64,000 nucleotides of DNA, from the NCBI GenBank assembly GCA_050084985.1, contig JBITNC010000001.1, forward strand, positions 98,642,001 to 98,706,000, read 5' to 3'. The stretch's first letter is position 1; each line of letters begins with the position of its first letter. Positions 22,700 through 35,099 of the stretch are shown here, in pieces. This stretch comes from Nageia nagi (Eukaryota; Pinophyta). Made by a program: the position numbers and the translations under genes. The notes under the pieces were generated by a model, which searched no databases, was not told the origin of the DNA, and saw nothing but the letters and a program-made list of their open reading frames with translations.

Positions 22700-23400
22700 A
22701 AAATGCAAAAGTACCTAATACTTAGAAAATGCAATTAACTAGTTTCATATAGGATTTAATAACCTTTGTAAGTGTTCTTCATGTATTTACAACTCTTGTA
22801 GCTTTATAATGGAGCATGTATATTCATGGATGAATAACTATATGTCATAACATCCCTAATAGACATGTATGCAAAATATTGGAGCATTAAAATTGTAAGG
22901 GTTTTGTTTGATAAGATGTGTTATGAACAAATAATTTCATGGATTATTCTGATTGTAAGGTATGCAAGAAATGGTTGTAGCAAAAGGAAGCCATTAAACT
23001 ATTTGAACAAATGGAATATGTGGGCATCAATCTAGATGACTTAAATGACTATAGGGTATGCAAGGAAACCATCAAAATTTTTGAACAAATAGAAGATGTA
23101 AGTATTAATCTAGAATACTGCAATGACTGCAAGGTATGCAATGAAACCATCAAACTATTTGAACAAATGAATATGTGATAATTAATCCAACTGCATGGTA
23201 TAAAAGTAAGCTATTAAACTATTTAAACAAATGGAATAGGTGAGAATTAATCTAGATGTAGGATATGCAAGGAATGGTTGTAGCAAAGGAAGTCATCAAA
23301 CTATTTGAATAAATGGAATATGTGATCCATATGCAAGGTATGCAAGGAATGGTTGTAGCGAGGAAGCCATCAAACTATTATAATAAATATAATATGTAGG
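22700..23400 (+). pseudogene. PPR (PLS class) pseudogene, second copy
   Basis: In order: MQLTSFI-stop-DLITFVSVLHVFTTLVAL (22715-22800; expected MQxAGxxPDxxTFxSVLxACxxLxAL), MYIHG, DMYAKYWSIKIVRVLFDKM (22865-22922), then ISWIILIVRYARNGC (22935-22980). After that come at least three degenerate repeats of EAIKLFEQMEYVGINLD at about 22990, 23070 and 23145, with GYARNGCS-like blocks at 23265 and 23340. The order is that of a real PLS protein, but with local amplification of the KLFEQM part. Many stops. Confidence 0.65.
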
Positions 23401-23409
23401 TATCCATAT

Positions 23410-23900
23410 GAAACAAAAGATAAATAACATACCAATAACACCAAAATATTATAATGTAGCCAATTTGCAGGTAATGGTGATGGTATCCTTTACCTTGTGC
23501 TTCTTACCTTCCTTAGTTCATTTTATCATATTTGTTGGGTTTTCTTCCAATTCATAAATGATTATTATACCCACAATGAATGAAATTATACAATAGATGC
23601 ATGGATGACCTTCTTAACAAAAAAAGATAAATAATATGCCAATAAACCCTGATTGTTGCACTATGGAGTGATTTTTTTTGTATATTAACTAGTTTATAAG
23701 TAATGGTGATGGATCCATTCTAGTAATTCTAGATGAAGCCCTAACATTTTATCACATATCGCCTCTCTTACCTTCCCTCCATATTGTATAATGAAATAAA
23801 ATACAAATGATGTATGGGTGTACAGATGAAATAAAAGATAAATATTATTATATGGAGTGGTTTGTTGAGTACCTTGACCAATTACAAGTAATGGTGATGG
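23410..23900 (+). repeat. Three ~210-bp tandem repeats carrying PPR-tail sequence
   Basis: GATAAATA blocks at about 23419, 23626 and 23837 start units that each contain AAGTAATGGTGATGG-like sequence and a CTTACCTTCC block. The spacing is about 207-211 bases. Inside, AATGATTATTATACCCACAA (near 23558) is the decayed HYTCMVDL-encoding segment seen at 17.25 kb. The array therefore seems to be amplified PPR-pseudogene tail. Confidence 0.5.
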
Positions 23901-24089
23901 AGTCGTTCTAGATGAAACCTCAGCTCACCTCTAGTATCTATCTTGAGATAACTTTGGTAATGCATTAATTCAATTTATTTCTCTCCCTCCTTACCTTATT
24001 TTCTCAATATCTTGCTCCTCTTGCGCCATATGGTTGTAATGTGATTTTGAGGTAGATCCCAAAATGTTGGGGTGACGCATGTATGTATT

Positions 24090-24310
24090 AAACTTTTTTT
24101 ATTTTGAAGTGTAAACTTTGTACATCATTTTTTATATTCATTAGTATTTTATATGATGGTGGTTTTAATATTTTCATTAAAATCTATCGTCTAATATATT
24201 TTAGGATGGTATTTTAAAGAGCCCATTAAAAATTGTTGTTTAATATCTATGTAATGACAATTATAAACCACTATTAGAGAGCTGCCATAAAATAGTTAAT
24301 GTCAATGATC
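24090..24310. repeat. Possible CACTA subterminal repeat region
   Basis: Short motifs recur in both orientations: GATGGTGGTTTTAATA, GATGGTATTTTAAAGAG, CCCATTAAAAATTG, AATGACAATTATAAACCAC and GCTGCCATAAAATAG. Such mixed direct/inverted motifs resemble subterminal regions of plant CACTA elements. No CACTA terminus was found, so the call is weak. Confidence 0.3.
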
Positions 24311-25320
24311 AATTTTCTTACAATAAGTTAAACATAGTACATAAAATATTATCACAAAATAAATATAATTTGAATGATTAGTAGAAAATAGAAGTCAATA
24401 TGAAATAAAATAAGTTTGATCCCACAGTGGCACGTGTTGGAAGAATATCGATAAAGATTGCAAAGTTTGGCTTTACACTTGATAATTGCATATGCTTAAA
24501 AGTATCTAGAGCCTTTAAAAAAAAATCAATTTTTCTACATATCATATGATAAAATAGCCTATATTTATAGATTTAAATAAAAATTGAAACTACAATTAGG
24601 GGGTGGTACAAATATTTTTACCAAAAACACAAACATAAGATAATTCAGATTTTATGGTTTGAAGGAAGCTCTGAACTTTATTACCAAGATACCTCCAAAA
24701 CCTAAATTGGATGTGTGGATATGATTTTCTTGATGCTTGTAAATCATATAAGAATGTATGAATAATATTTTTTTATAAAAAAATCCTTTTATTGGGATAT
24801 TAATGAAAATAGAGAAATTAAAAATACACATGGATGTTTCTCGAGCCACTGCCTTACAATATGTTGGTATATATATTTAGATACACCAAAAATCATGTTA
24901 TGTAATTATGCTATGGATTGTTGCAACTATTTATATTTATAACCTTCTTATGCAAGAATATTATATACTAATGTGGCCAATACATAGGAGAAAATTATAG
25001 TAGCTTTCCATCACAAAAACATGGTAGAATTTAATCCTATAGGTTGGATGTTTACATTGCAAATAATCTCCACCTTTGTTGCTTAACTTTATTAAACATC
25101 TTGTTGGATCTCTCGTGATGAATTGACATCAACACCTATACATTGGAAATCATTAGTCTCATTTTCAGAATTCTAAAAACTTATATTTTTTTTCTTAAGA
25201 TACCATAAGCATTATATATATTCCAATGAAGAATGATTAGCCCTAAAGTGTTAAAAAATAGAGGAAAAATTATTTTCAAAGAAATATAAAGAATAAGTTT
25301 AAGAGCATAAACTTATCTAG

Positions 25321-25805
25321 AAGAATATATAAGGCATGATGATTATTTTGCAATATGCGTGATGAAGACATGATTTCATGGATCATAATGTTCTTAGGAC
25401 ATACATGAAATGAACATGTCAAAAGCACCGTTTAATTATTTAATAAAATATCTCATAAAAATGTAGTATCATGGAATACAATGATCACAAGATATGTAGA
25501 AAATGAATTTCCTAAAAATCATATGCAATTGTTAGATGTAAAGTTAAACTCTATGACCTTTGCAAGTATTCTTCCAACATGTGCCATAATGGAACCTCTA
25601 AAAGAGGGTATAGACATCCATCATTTAGAGTTTTTGAAAAATGGTTTTTCATAAAGCATTGTTGTTGCGAATTCCTTGATAAACATGTATGCAAAACGTG
25701 GAATAACATATAAGGCTTGATAATTATTAGACAAGATGCATGAAATATACATAATTTCATTAAATGCATTTATTAGAGGATATGCATGATGCAAATCTAG
25801 TTCAT
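25321..25805 (+). pseudogene. PPR (PLS class) pseudogene, third copy
   Basis: This is the clearest copy. MRDEDMISWIIMFLGHT is followed by NKISHKNVVSWNTMITRY (25440-25495). Then come MQLLDVKLNSMTFASILPTC (about 25525-25585), AIMEPLKEGIDIHHLEFLKN, VVANSLINMYAKRGITYKA (25660-25725), LLDKMHEI and ISLNAFIRGYA ending at a stop near 25787. This is the complete P-L-S motif succession of a plant PLS-class PPR protein, such as VVSWNTMI-GY, TFASVLPAC and ALIDMYAKCG. Frameshifts and stops interrupt it. It is in the same orientation as the copies at 17.2 and 22.7 kb. Confidence 0.75.
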
Positions 25806-25999
25806 GAATTGTGATGATCGGAGGATACATAATTCATGGCTATAACAAGTATTCCCTTAAACTCTTCCATATCCTAAAGTTACACTTGGGAACTAACCCT
25901 AACACACCTACAAACATCATAAAATCATATTTTTACCTTATAATGATATTTTATAGATATTTATGATATGTATATTATCATATTTTATCATATTGTACT

Positions 26000-28560
26000 T
26001 ATGATGCAATGTTTCTCATAGGTTAACTAGATCCTATTCATTTAGATGATCTCGTAGACTCATAATCATTTAGATGATCTTGATTATGATGTTTATAAAT
26101 AAGTGACATAGGCTCCATTTCTATGAATTGACACTTCATTTTCACAAGCACTTCTTGAGCTAAGCATGAATCTGAATCTTGTGACATCAATTCAAGGGTT
26201 TCAACATCAATTTTTGAGAACTCATCTTGGAGTCATTGAAATATATCATCTCCTTCCATGGTTGATTGAGGTATCTTTGTGGCTTTAGGATTATTTTATT
26301 ACAAATGAAGGGTTTCATTAATTTTTACAAGTTTTGACCATATCTTTGATCATATTTGGAAGCTTTTATCCTCCATTAATATTATATTTGTTTAATTGAG
26401 TGGCATATATGTGCCTTTAGGCTAATTCATTTAGCTAGGGTTTCAACCTAGCATTTGACCTTTAAGGTCTAAACCTTAGGGTTTGAAAATTATTTATCCT
26501 CCTTTAGCTTAAATTGTATTAAATTCATCCTTATTTAGGCTAATTATCCATAGATATTAGCATATGTTATCTATATTTGCACATAGTCATAATTGGCACA
26601 TATCTTTGAGAATTTTTCATATATCTGGTTAATATTTAGTTACATCTTGTTAAATTCACTTGGATCTAGTCATTGTCATAAGAAATTGCATATCACTTGC
26701 ACAATAAGCATGTATCTTATATTTATCATTCTTTTGGTGGAGGATAAGGAGGCCTACTCTCTTGTTTAGTTAGGGTTTCACCCTTCTTGATTTGTCATAA
26801 TGCCTTAAGGGATTGTAATTTGAGGTTCCCCATAACATTTATCTACTTTGCAAGTGCCTATATATCTTCTTATCATGTCAAGCATATAAGACATGTCTCT
26901 ACTCCTATCTTTTTCATTTTATCTCATCACATTATAGGAAAGATTAGCAATAAAGTTTAGTTTTCTTGAGATCATTCACAAGGTGTGTTGAGTGGTCTAT
27001 GGTATAAGAAAATAGGCTTTACAAAATGGTGATCATGGTGGGACCTCCTTAGTCCTAGAGTCATAAATCCAAGAGGAGTTTTCTAGCTTCTTATCATTAA
27101 TTTTATGATTTACTACTTTGGATATTTCCCATATTTTAGCTAGTTCTAGGGCCTCATTTTGTGTAAAATTTGCAGGAAACCTTATTGGGCAAGAAGATAA
27201 TAGGATCTAAAAAAATTCAAAGCTTCAAATACACTCCAAATTAAATCATATCTTATACAAGCAATCATGATTACAAATCATCCCCTTGTTAGACAATTTT
27301 GTAGGTCATTCAAACGATTATGAAGTCACCCTGTAGTTAGATGATTTTGATTGATTTTATATTGTAGTTAATTTGAGCAAATTTTAAGCATTTTTGTGTA
27401 GTTTGAAGTTTAGGTAACTGAAGTCCTCTTTAGGTTATATCTTTACAATTTTGGTGTCCTTGTAATAGGACTTGTTAGTTATCATTATCACAAGATCATT
27501 TATTTTTCATTAATTTAAATTTCTCTATGTACACATATGGTCATCTAGAGGACTTTTGATTATCTAGACAAATGGAACTATCTTTCACGATCATCTTTGT
27601 AGTGGACTATTTTGAAATAGAGACTTGTAACCTCAACTGCATTACATAACCTTCGAGAAAGTGAGAACGTTCTTATCTAAGTAAGTGTTTGTATCTCTTC
27701 TAGCACCTAGTCAATATTGTTCAATTGCTCCTTGCATATTAGGATTGTGTTGAATTTATAAAATTTTACATTCATTTAGAGGGAAGTGTTTGCATATACA
27801 TGAAAACTAATTTGATATAAAATTAAATATTAAGGAAGGATTTCCCTTGCTATTTGGAATTATTTGTTGATTATTATTTTCATTCAAAAGTGATAACTTG
27901 CATTATTTTGATTTTGAAAATAAGAAAAGAGTAAAATATCATCCTAAGGTGGGAGTGCTTGATATCTACTTGAAAGGGTTAAATTACATTTTGCATTCAT
28001 CATAGTGTTGCATTGTCATATTTTTTTATTGCATTTAGTCTAATTCACACTCTTAGGCTTCTATTGGGTACATAAACCTTATTCCCATGGCCTAACCTAT
28101 ACTCGTATTTCATCACCAAAGTGTAAGCCCTCCCTATTCATGGTATAAGTTCATATACGGGGTACCTATGACACCCTTGTAAAATTATTTGCACCCCTAG
28201 AGATTGATCCTTACCTTGTAAATACTTGACTAACATCATTATCTAGGGAAACTAAAAATATATATCTCAAAATTTACAATTACATTAAAATCAACTCTTA
28301 CTAAAAATATAAAGTGTAAAATTGAACAAAGAAGCAAATAAATAAGTAATCAAGAACTGTTATCTCTCACTATTATTATCTTTATCATATAGACTTTTAT
28401 ATTTTGAAAAGAGCATATCATATAAGTTGGATGAATTACATTGCATACATTAATAAGATTTTAAACAAAATGTAGGCTTGTTGTTGTTTGCTTTTATTAC
28501 TTAGCATTATTATGATCTTGCATCTTTACTTATTTGTTTAAATTCATATATTTGAACTAT
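26000..28560 (+). other. AT-rich non-coding region, possible LTR
   Basis: No protein frame is supportable. A CCTATATAT box near 26869, an AATAAAG near 26952 and a sequence resembling a gag start at 28.58 kb downstream would fit an LTR plus leader. No partner LTR was found in the window. A short CATTTAGATGATCT repeat lies at about 26038 and 26068. Confidence 0.25.
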
Positions 28561-28589
28561 CCTATCCTACCTACACTACACACACACCA

Positions 28590-28860
28590 TGGATGAAAAT
28601 CCTTAGTCGATACACATGGTAGAGACTATGGAACAACATAGAGTGAGAGAGTTCAAGGAAGAGGAACAACATAATAATACAAATCTAACACATCTTCTTC
28701 CTAGATTGCAATCGATACAAAACCAGTTACTATAAAAAATATCACTTTACTCATCCAACACACATTCAATTCCTCCAACTTCACCCCACCTTTTGTTTAG
28801 ACAAAACGTACAATAGTTTTCAAATGTCTATCTAAATTCTACCTCAAAAACTAGACATAA
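28590..28860 (+). pseudogene. Possible gag N-terminus
   Basis: From an ATG near 28590 the frame reads MDENP-stop-SIHMVETMEQH, REFKEEEQHNNTNLTHLLPR and LQSIQNQLL, an amphipathic Gln/Glu-rich stretch of the kind often found at the start of gypsy gag. Two stops interrupt it and no core gag motif follows. The call is tentative. Confidence 0.25.
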
Positions 28861-30574
28861 TTTTTTTTTACTAAGTTAACACCTTAATAATTACATAATA
28901 TGTTTTGCATTCCATGTTTGAATTTTTAATAGTCATTTTAGACAACCCTCAAGTGGATGGAAATTATCAATTTCCATTTCACCCAAGTCATGTGATAGCT
29001 AATTTTGATAATGCATCTACCATGCACTTGCTTTAACTTAGCACCCGTGTTTCAAACATATCCCATATTTGAACCGCTTATATCAACTGTGACCTTTGGG
29101 TTCTTCTTAGGGCCCATGCACCTAAGAAAGAGCATGCTTTTCCCATCACTTCATGCTATCCCATGATAGTGATATATTAGCACATGTCATATGGATCGAG
29201 TTCTTATCACCTCCTATGATCGAACTCAATGAATTTCACTACCTTGAAATTAACTGATACACCCTTACCTACCCATAATACTTGTAAGGGACCACCACTT
29301 AACATGTAGTAACTACTTGACCATAACTCTTGCAATTACTACCTTTATCAATTGATAACCTACCCGTTATCTTTTGAATAGATGTTAAACTCTAGAGGTA
29401 GAACTAACTTATCATTTTCTAGTTTGTTTTTCCTTAAGTACTTAATAGTTAATTTTGAAACAATTCAATTCTAACATAAATCCTTTCGTCACTTAAGCAT
29501 GCTTAGTTTATAACTATGTCTTCTTGTATTAGCATTTGGTTGGTTGAATAGGTCTAAGTTCTAAACTTGATTTAGTTTGTAATTATTGCAAAAAAATAAA
29601 CGAGAAAATTATAATAACAAAGTTCACTAATTGCTATCTAAAATTGAGATTTAATTACATGCATTGTACTTTCATGCAGTAAGAACTAAATCACAAAATG
29701 CCCAAGTAAAAATACTCTTTTACAACATACCATTCATGCTAAATTACTAAACTATTCTTTGTAATATAGTCAATCTCATATTCATAATGATTACAATATG
29801 GATATCTCTTTGCTTGAGATTTAAATACAATGTTACAACTCAAGTTTATAATTCATAATCTCCTATTTTCTCCATCTCACAAGTCATGAACCACCAAGGT
29901 ATTCCTACTTCGAAGTGAACCACTTGCTAAATGCTTAATAGGATTAGAGACAACACTTGTATGTCTTTCACTAAGGTAACATGCAATGTTTTTAAATGGT
30001 ATTTATTTTTGTACTTATTCATGCTAACTAAATGAATAATCATGCTCAACATCTTTTGGAAATAAGCACATGCTTCTACTTTCCAAACTTATCCTCTTAT
30101 CATGTAAGGATTAAATATGAAATGCACTACTTAATTCTTTTTTAAATGATCACAACATTCATTCATGAACTAATGTCCCAAATTTCCAATTTCCTTAGGC
30201 ATAAGTAAATGGAAAAATAATAAGTAGTTATCTATTAATTCAAGAAAATAAATGTAATATTTATTACTTACACTACACATTGAAATAACAATACTTTATT
30301 ATTTCAGTCCTTTAAATTAATAAATTTACATCTAAAAAACAATACATTATTTTTTTTATATTTCTAAACTTCCCTTTTTGAACTATAAAAATATTAATAT
30401 TTTAACAACTTAAAATATTAATAAATATTATAATACATTTTTTTTAATATTAAACATATAAATTTGAACCAAATCTAAATATTTAATATTATATTATATT
30501 TTTTTAATTATTAAATATTTAAAACTAACCAATTAAATATTTGAATCTATATATATTTTTTAATTTTAAAATGA
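28861..30574. other. AT-rich region without recognisable gene
   Basis: I see no coding motif or paired repeat. The last 300 bases are almost pure A/T with many short runs. Confidence 0.35.
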
Positions 30575-30690
30575 TAGGGGGTGGGCCCTAAAGCCTCACC
30601 CCCGCCCAATGTTTACATCACGCCTCTAATGGGTTGGTTTCCGAGGCAAAGCTTGTGATGCGCCCTGACCCTCCACATTTAGCCTCAACA
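30575..30690. other. GC-rich island in AT-rich surroundings
   Basis: A stretch of about 115 bases with GGGGTGGGCCC and CCTCACCCCCGCCC blocks stands out sharply from flanks that are nearly all A/T. It has no open frame and no tRNA-like or rRNA-like structure that I can support. Confidence 0.5.
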
Positions 30691-30692
30691 AG

Positions 30693-30695
<3 letters not shown>

Positions 30696-30723
<28 letters not shown>
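30696..30723. repeat. (TA)n microsatellite
   Basis: Fourteen perfect TA units directly follow the GC-rich island. Confidence 0.95.
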
Positions 30724-30727
<4 letters not shown>

Positions 30728-32449
30728 TAGCATATATTAAATTTAAAAAATGATAGTATTTAAAAACTAAGGTATAATGTATTGGTTTATGTTTATAATA
30801 TAAAAAGGTATACGTTTATATTATAAACCAGATTTTCAAAACTATCCATAAACTTGGAAAGTGAACATGTATAGGTATACAAATTGATGTTAAACCTTGA
30901 TTTTAGAGAGCATTATCCAAAATTTTAATGGTCCATTTCCAAATTTAGAACATGGGTTTTGTTCATATTTTCAAGCTCTTTCCAAAGAGCTCTTGGAACT
31001 AAAATTTGAACTATGGTTTCTAGATTTATTTCTTGCTAATTTCTTGCTAAAAAAAACTTATTTTCACTATATTTTCCTATAATTAAAAGCCCAATTTTTT
31101 TGTAAATTTCTTCTACAATTTGGTTTGGAAAAAGAACTAATAATACCCAAGTTTAAATTCGAAATTAACATCGTATTTCATCGAACAAACCCATATTTTA
31201 ATATTTTTCTTTCTTATTTAAGATTCAACAAAGAAGTAGAAAACTTGCAAACAATTAATCATTCCTATTTCCATATTTCTACATGCAAAACAAGAATAAC
31301 AAAGCAAAACCAAACTTCGTGTAAGGTAAACAATAATGGAGAAAACTTGATTTCAAAATGCACAGATTTTCCAAATATGCAGAATAAACTATGTTCCAAA
31401 TTCCTCTTCTTCATCCAAGAACCAAGTAAATTGAAGCATGCCAAAAACTATCATAAATAGGAGCAATAGAGAGCCATGAATAGTTAGTCAACTTCCTTGA
31501 GGAAGTTTCCTCCCAAAACTTCTTGGAAGTTTTCTCTATAGGAGCAACAAACCCTAAAATACAAAATAATGAAAACTAACTATTTTATTTTGTTTTATTT
31601 TACATAGCACTCACAATTATTTTTGAAAATAGCTTTTTATTTAAAAATACATTATTATTCTAATGAAATATCACTAGATACTTAGTATGCATTTTTATAT
31701 TTTAAATGCATTAGTCTTAAATAATGAATGCAAAATTACTTAATCAAATCATATACTAACTTGGCACTTTTCTTTTTCCTAAAAATGCTTTGTAAATGCA
31801 ATGCATTCTTATTTCGTAAATACTTATAACTCCTCATTCTATTTTATTTTGCAAGTATGAAGTTGAGGAACTAGGCTAATCAATCATTAATTCCAAATCA
31901 ACAGTAACTCAAAAAGCCAAAATAAATTCATTAACAACTTCAAAATACAAATAATAAATAAACATACAACACAAGGGAATGACCACACATGAAACTCATG
32001 CAACCTAAGTGAAATTTCCTCCCTTGTGGGCTGCTAGTGTCCAATCATCTCCTTACAAATAGTAAAATGGTTCACTTGTAGGATAATAACTTCCTATATC
32101 ACATGAAACCATAATATTATCAAACTCTTTTATATAAACATGAAGATAATAACATATAAAATAACACATGATTTCAATTATTCTAATGCAAGTATGCCAA
32201 AACTCCATACTCCATGCTCAATAATCAAAACATGCAAAAGTGCAAAAAGGGAGGATCATGATATCCTTCCCCTCTCAAGAAGAACAAAGTCCTTTGTATT
32301 CTCATTATTCAAAAAAAGTAAGTACACGTAATATCAAAATAAATATGAAAATTATTCTTTCATAACATCAACATCTTCCTATGTTACAGAAGATTTAGAG
32401 TATTAATCCTACTGGACTTGGCATTCCTTTATTTACCTATTTCTTAGCT
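30724..32449. other. Non-coding region, possibly containing the 3' LTR of the gypsy relic
   Basis: An open frame of 111 codons at 31125-31460 (+) has no recognisable motif and unconvincing composition. The region lies where the 3' LTR of the - strand gypsy element at 32.45-36.24 kb would be expected, but I could not pair it with a 5' LTR. Confidence 0.35.
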
Positions 32450-33560
32450 TCTTAATTCTAACAATAAGAACTCTCATAGGAAGCATCTCAATGGCCACCT
32501 GATCTGCCATCTACAAGTTAGTAAAATCCAAAAAATGTGAAGGATCATAAACATATTTCCTAAGCAAAGATATGTGAATGGCATCATGAATATTTTATAT
32601 TGTGTGTGGTAGGACAAGCTTATAGGCAACTGGACTTATCTTTCCTATAAGTTCAAAAGGCCCTACAAATCATGGATCCAATTTAGTAGACTTTATGGCA
32701 CTTTTCATAGGTCAAACCTATAAGAATACTTTATCTTCCATAAAAAACTATCATGGAGTTCTTTTCAAGTCAACATAACTCTTTTGATGATCGAATGCTT
32801 CCTTAAGTCTTTTTCGAATCATTTTGAGTTTTTCCTCCATTTTCTTTAGATGATATGATCGAATCACTACTCAATCTTTTGGATTACCCCACAATAATGG
32901 ATTCCTATGCTTACTTCCATATAGCATCTTGAAAGTTTCATTTATAAGGATGAGTGATAGGAGTTATTCTAAACGAACTCAACCAAGTATAAGTAGTCTT
33001 CCCATTTTATTTTCTGGTCCATACAATAAATTAGTAACATGCCTTCAAGGATCCTTTTAACTTATTCAATTAGACCATCCATTCGGGGATGATAGGCTAA
33101 ACTCGTATTTAGCTTAGTTCCTACCACTTGGTGCAAAGTTCTCCAAAACTGAGAAGTGAACTTATGACCCTTTTTAGAAACTATTACTCAAGAAACCCAT
33201 GTAAGCAAACAACCTCCCTAATAAATTTATGTGCAACTATTGGAGCATCATTCATGGTATTTCTAAGAATTAAGTAAGCCACTTTAGTAAGATAATCAAC
33301 TATGACAGAGATGGCATCATGATGAAATCTCATTTTAGGAAAACTGACAATGAAATCCATTTACATCATTAGCCATTTTTATGTAGGAATATCATGTGGA
33401 TACGAAAATCCACTTGGATGTTGATGCTTTTCTTTAACCTTTTAACATTCCAAGCCTTTAGTTATAAACTCATTGACATCCCTCTTCATTCAACACCAAT
33501 AAAAAGTCCTTTTTAGATTTTATCTCATATTTGCACCATTAGGATGAGCAAAAAGAGGTA
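32450..33560 (-). pseudogene. Gypsy integrase and C-terminal domain, degenerate
   Basis: Readable blocks in shifted frames include VNEFITKGLECXKVKEKHQH (zinc-binding region), MDFIVSFPKMRFHHDAISVI (first catalytic Asp in MDFI, expected MDFVxGLP), VDYLTKVAYL and REVVCLHGFLE (expected REIVRLHGVP). The SDRD and QTDGQSE blocks are decayed beyond reading. At 32500-32740 the C-terminal domain reads FVGPFELIGKISPVAYKL, LPHTIQNIHDAIHISLLRKY and DPSHFLD, a clear match to the post-core region of Tekay/Del integrases. Confidence 0.65.
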
Positions 33561-33599
33561 ATTGATGTGCTTCCCACAAGGTTATTTTTGAAGACCACC

Positions 33600-34440
33600 A
33601 GTATTTGGGATAACAATCTTTCCCTTAAAGCATAAAAATTCATCCTTATACTCAAAATATTTCATCGAAGGATCAAAGTTTTCCAATTTATCATCAATAA
33701 GGATCATTATTTGAGACTCCTTCACCTAATCTAACAAGTCAAAGTGACTTTTAGTCATAGCCATAAGATGTTTGTGTCTACTTAAAGCATCTATAACCTT
33801 GTTTTCATGATCCTTAATATACTTTATTATCCCAAAGTCATATTAAATGAAGAACTCCATCTTCTTTAATGTGCATTAAGATCATTATGGTTGAAAATAT
33901 ACTTTAAACTCTAATGATCTGATTTTAACTCAAAAGGTTTTCCTAACAAATAATGTCTCCAAACCTTAAGCGTATGAATAATTATAGACAATTCGATATC
34001 ATGCATAACATAATTCATCTCATGAATCCTTAATTTTCGAGACCCAAATACTATAGGTCTATCATTTTGAGATAAGACACCTCATAATCCAAGTAAAGAA
34101 GCATCATTACATATTGTGAAATCTTCAAAAGGATTTGGTATAACAAGTATTGGAGCAATTGTAAGTTTTTCCTTAAGAATTTCAATTTTTTTTGCATTTT
34201 TTTGTCCACTTAAATGCTTGATTATTCTTTTGTAGAATTGTATTAGGATTTGCTACTTTAGAAAAATCATTTACAAAATGTTGATAATATCCTGCAAGAT
34301 CCATAAAACTTCTTACTTATATCACGTTGGTTGGAACAAGCCAACTCATGATGGATTCAATCTTTTTGGGATCTATGGACACACCTTTTGCTAAAATTAT
34401 ATGTCCAAGATATTGAACTTGAGGTACATAAAACTCACAC
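33600..34440 (-). pseudogene. Gypsy RNase H, degenerate
   Basis: The end of the domain is clear at about 33760-33830: KDHENKVIDALSRHKHL, where the family has …NKVADALSR. Further upstream only isolated words are legible. The RT connection lies at 34330-34440. Confidence 0.5.
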
Positions 34441-34460
34441 TTGGAAAGTTTTCTAAAAAG

Positions 34461-35068
34461 TTAGTGTTTTCTCAGTACTTCTAATACTTTCCTAAGATGA
34501 TAGTCATGTTCATCCTTATTCCTCGAGTAACTTAATATATAATTTATGAACACCAAAATAAATTTATCCAAGTACTCACAATAAATATTATTCGTGAGAT
34601 TCATGAACGCAAAAAGCGAATTGGTTAATCTAAAAGGAAGCACTATGAACTCATAATGACCATATCTAGTTTTAAAAGTCATTTTGTGCGTATCTGAACT
34701 TTTGATCCTTGATTAATGGTAACCAAATCTTAAGATAATTTTTGAGAATATGGAAACATATTTAAGTTGGTTGAACAAATCATCGATTCTTAGTAAAAGA
34801 TACCTATTTTTATTGTGATTTTATTCAACATTCGATAATCTATGCATAACCTCATATATTCATCTTTCTTTTTAATAAAAAGGACAAGAGCTCCCCAAGG
34901 TGACACACTTGGCTTAATTAGACCCTTTTCCAATAAGTCATGAAGTTGTACCTTCAATTCGTGCATTTCGTTTGTATTCATCCTATAAGAAGTTTTTGAA
35001 ATAGGTTCAACAATAAGGATTAAATCGATTGAAAAATCAAATTCTCTTTTCAAAGGTAATCTAGGCAA
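34461..35068 (-). pseudogene. Gypsy reverse transcriptase, degenerate
   Basis: Two open pieces are present. The first, 34790-35068, has [39 protein letters not shown] and [13 protein letters not shown], matching PISxxPYRM, GFIRPSxSPWGAPVLFVKKKDG and RMCIDYRxLNKxT. The second, 34461-34682, has TRYGHYEFIVLPFRLTN and DKFILVFINYILSYS, matching FRTRYGHYEFxVMPFGLTN and FVVVFIDDILVYS. The catalytic Asp-Asp pair is replaced by Asn-Tyr, so the enzyme is inactive. The middle section between the pieces is lost or frameshifted. Confidence 0.8.
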
Positions 35069-35099
35069 ATCGTTAGGAAAAACATCCTTAAATTCTTGT

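Noticed and set aside
31125-31460. 111-codon open frame on the + strand
   Set aside because: No motif, composition follows the AT-rich background, and no neighbouring coding signal.
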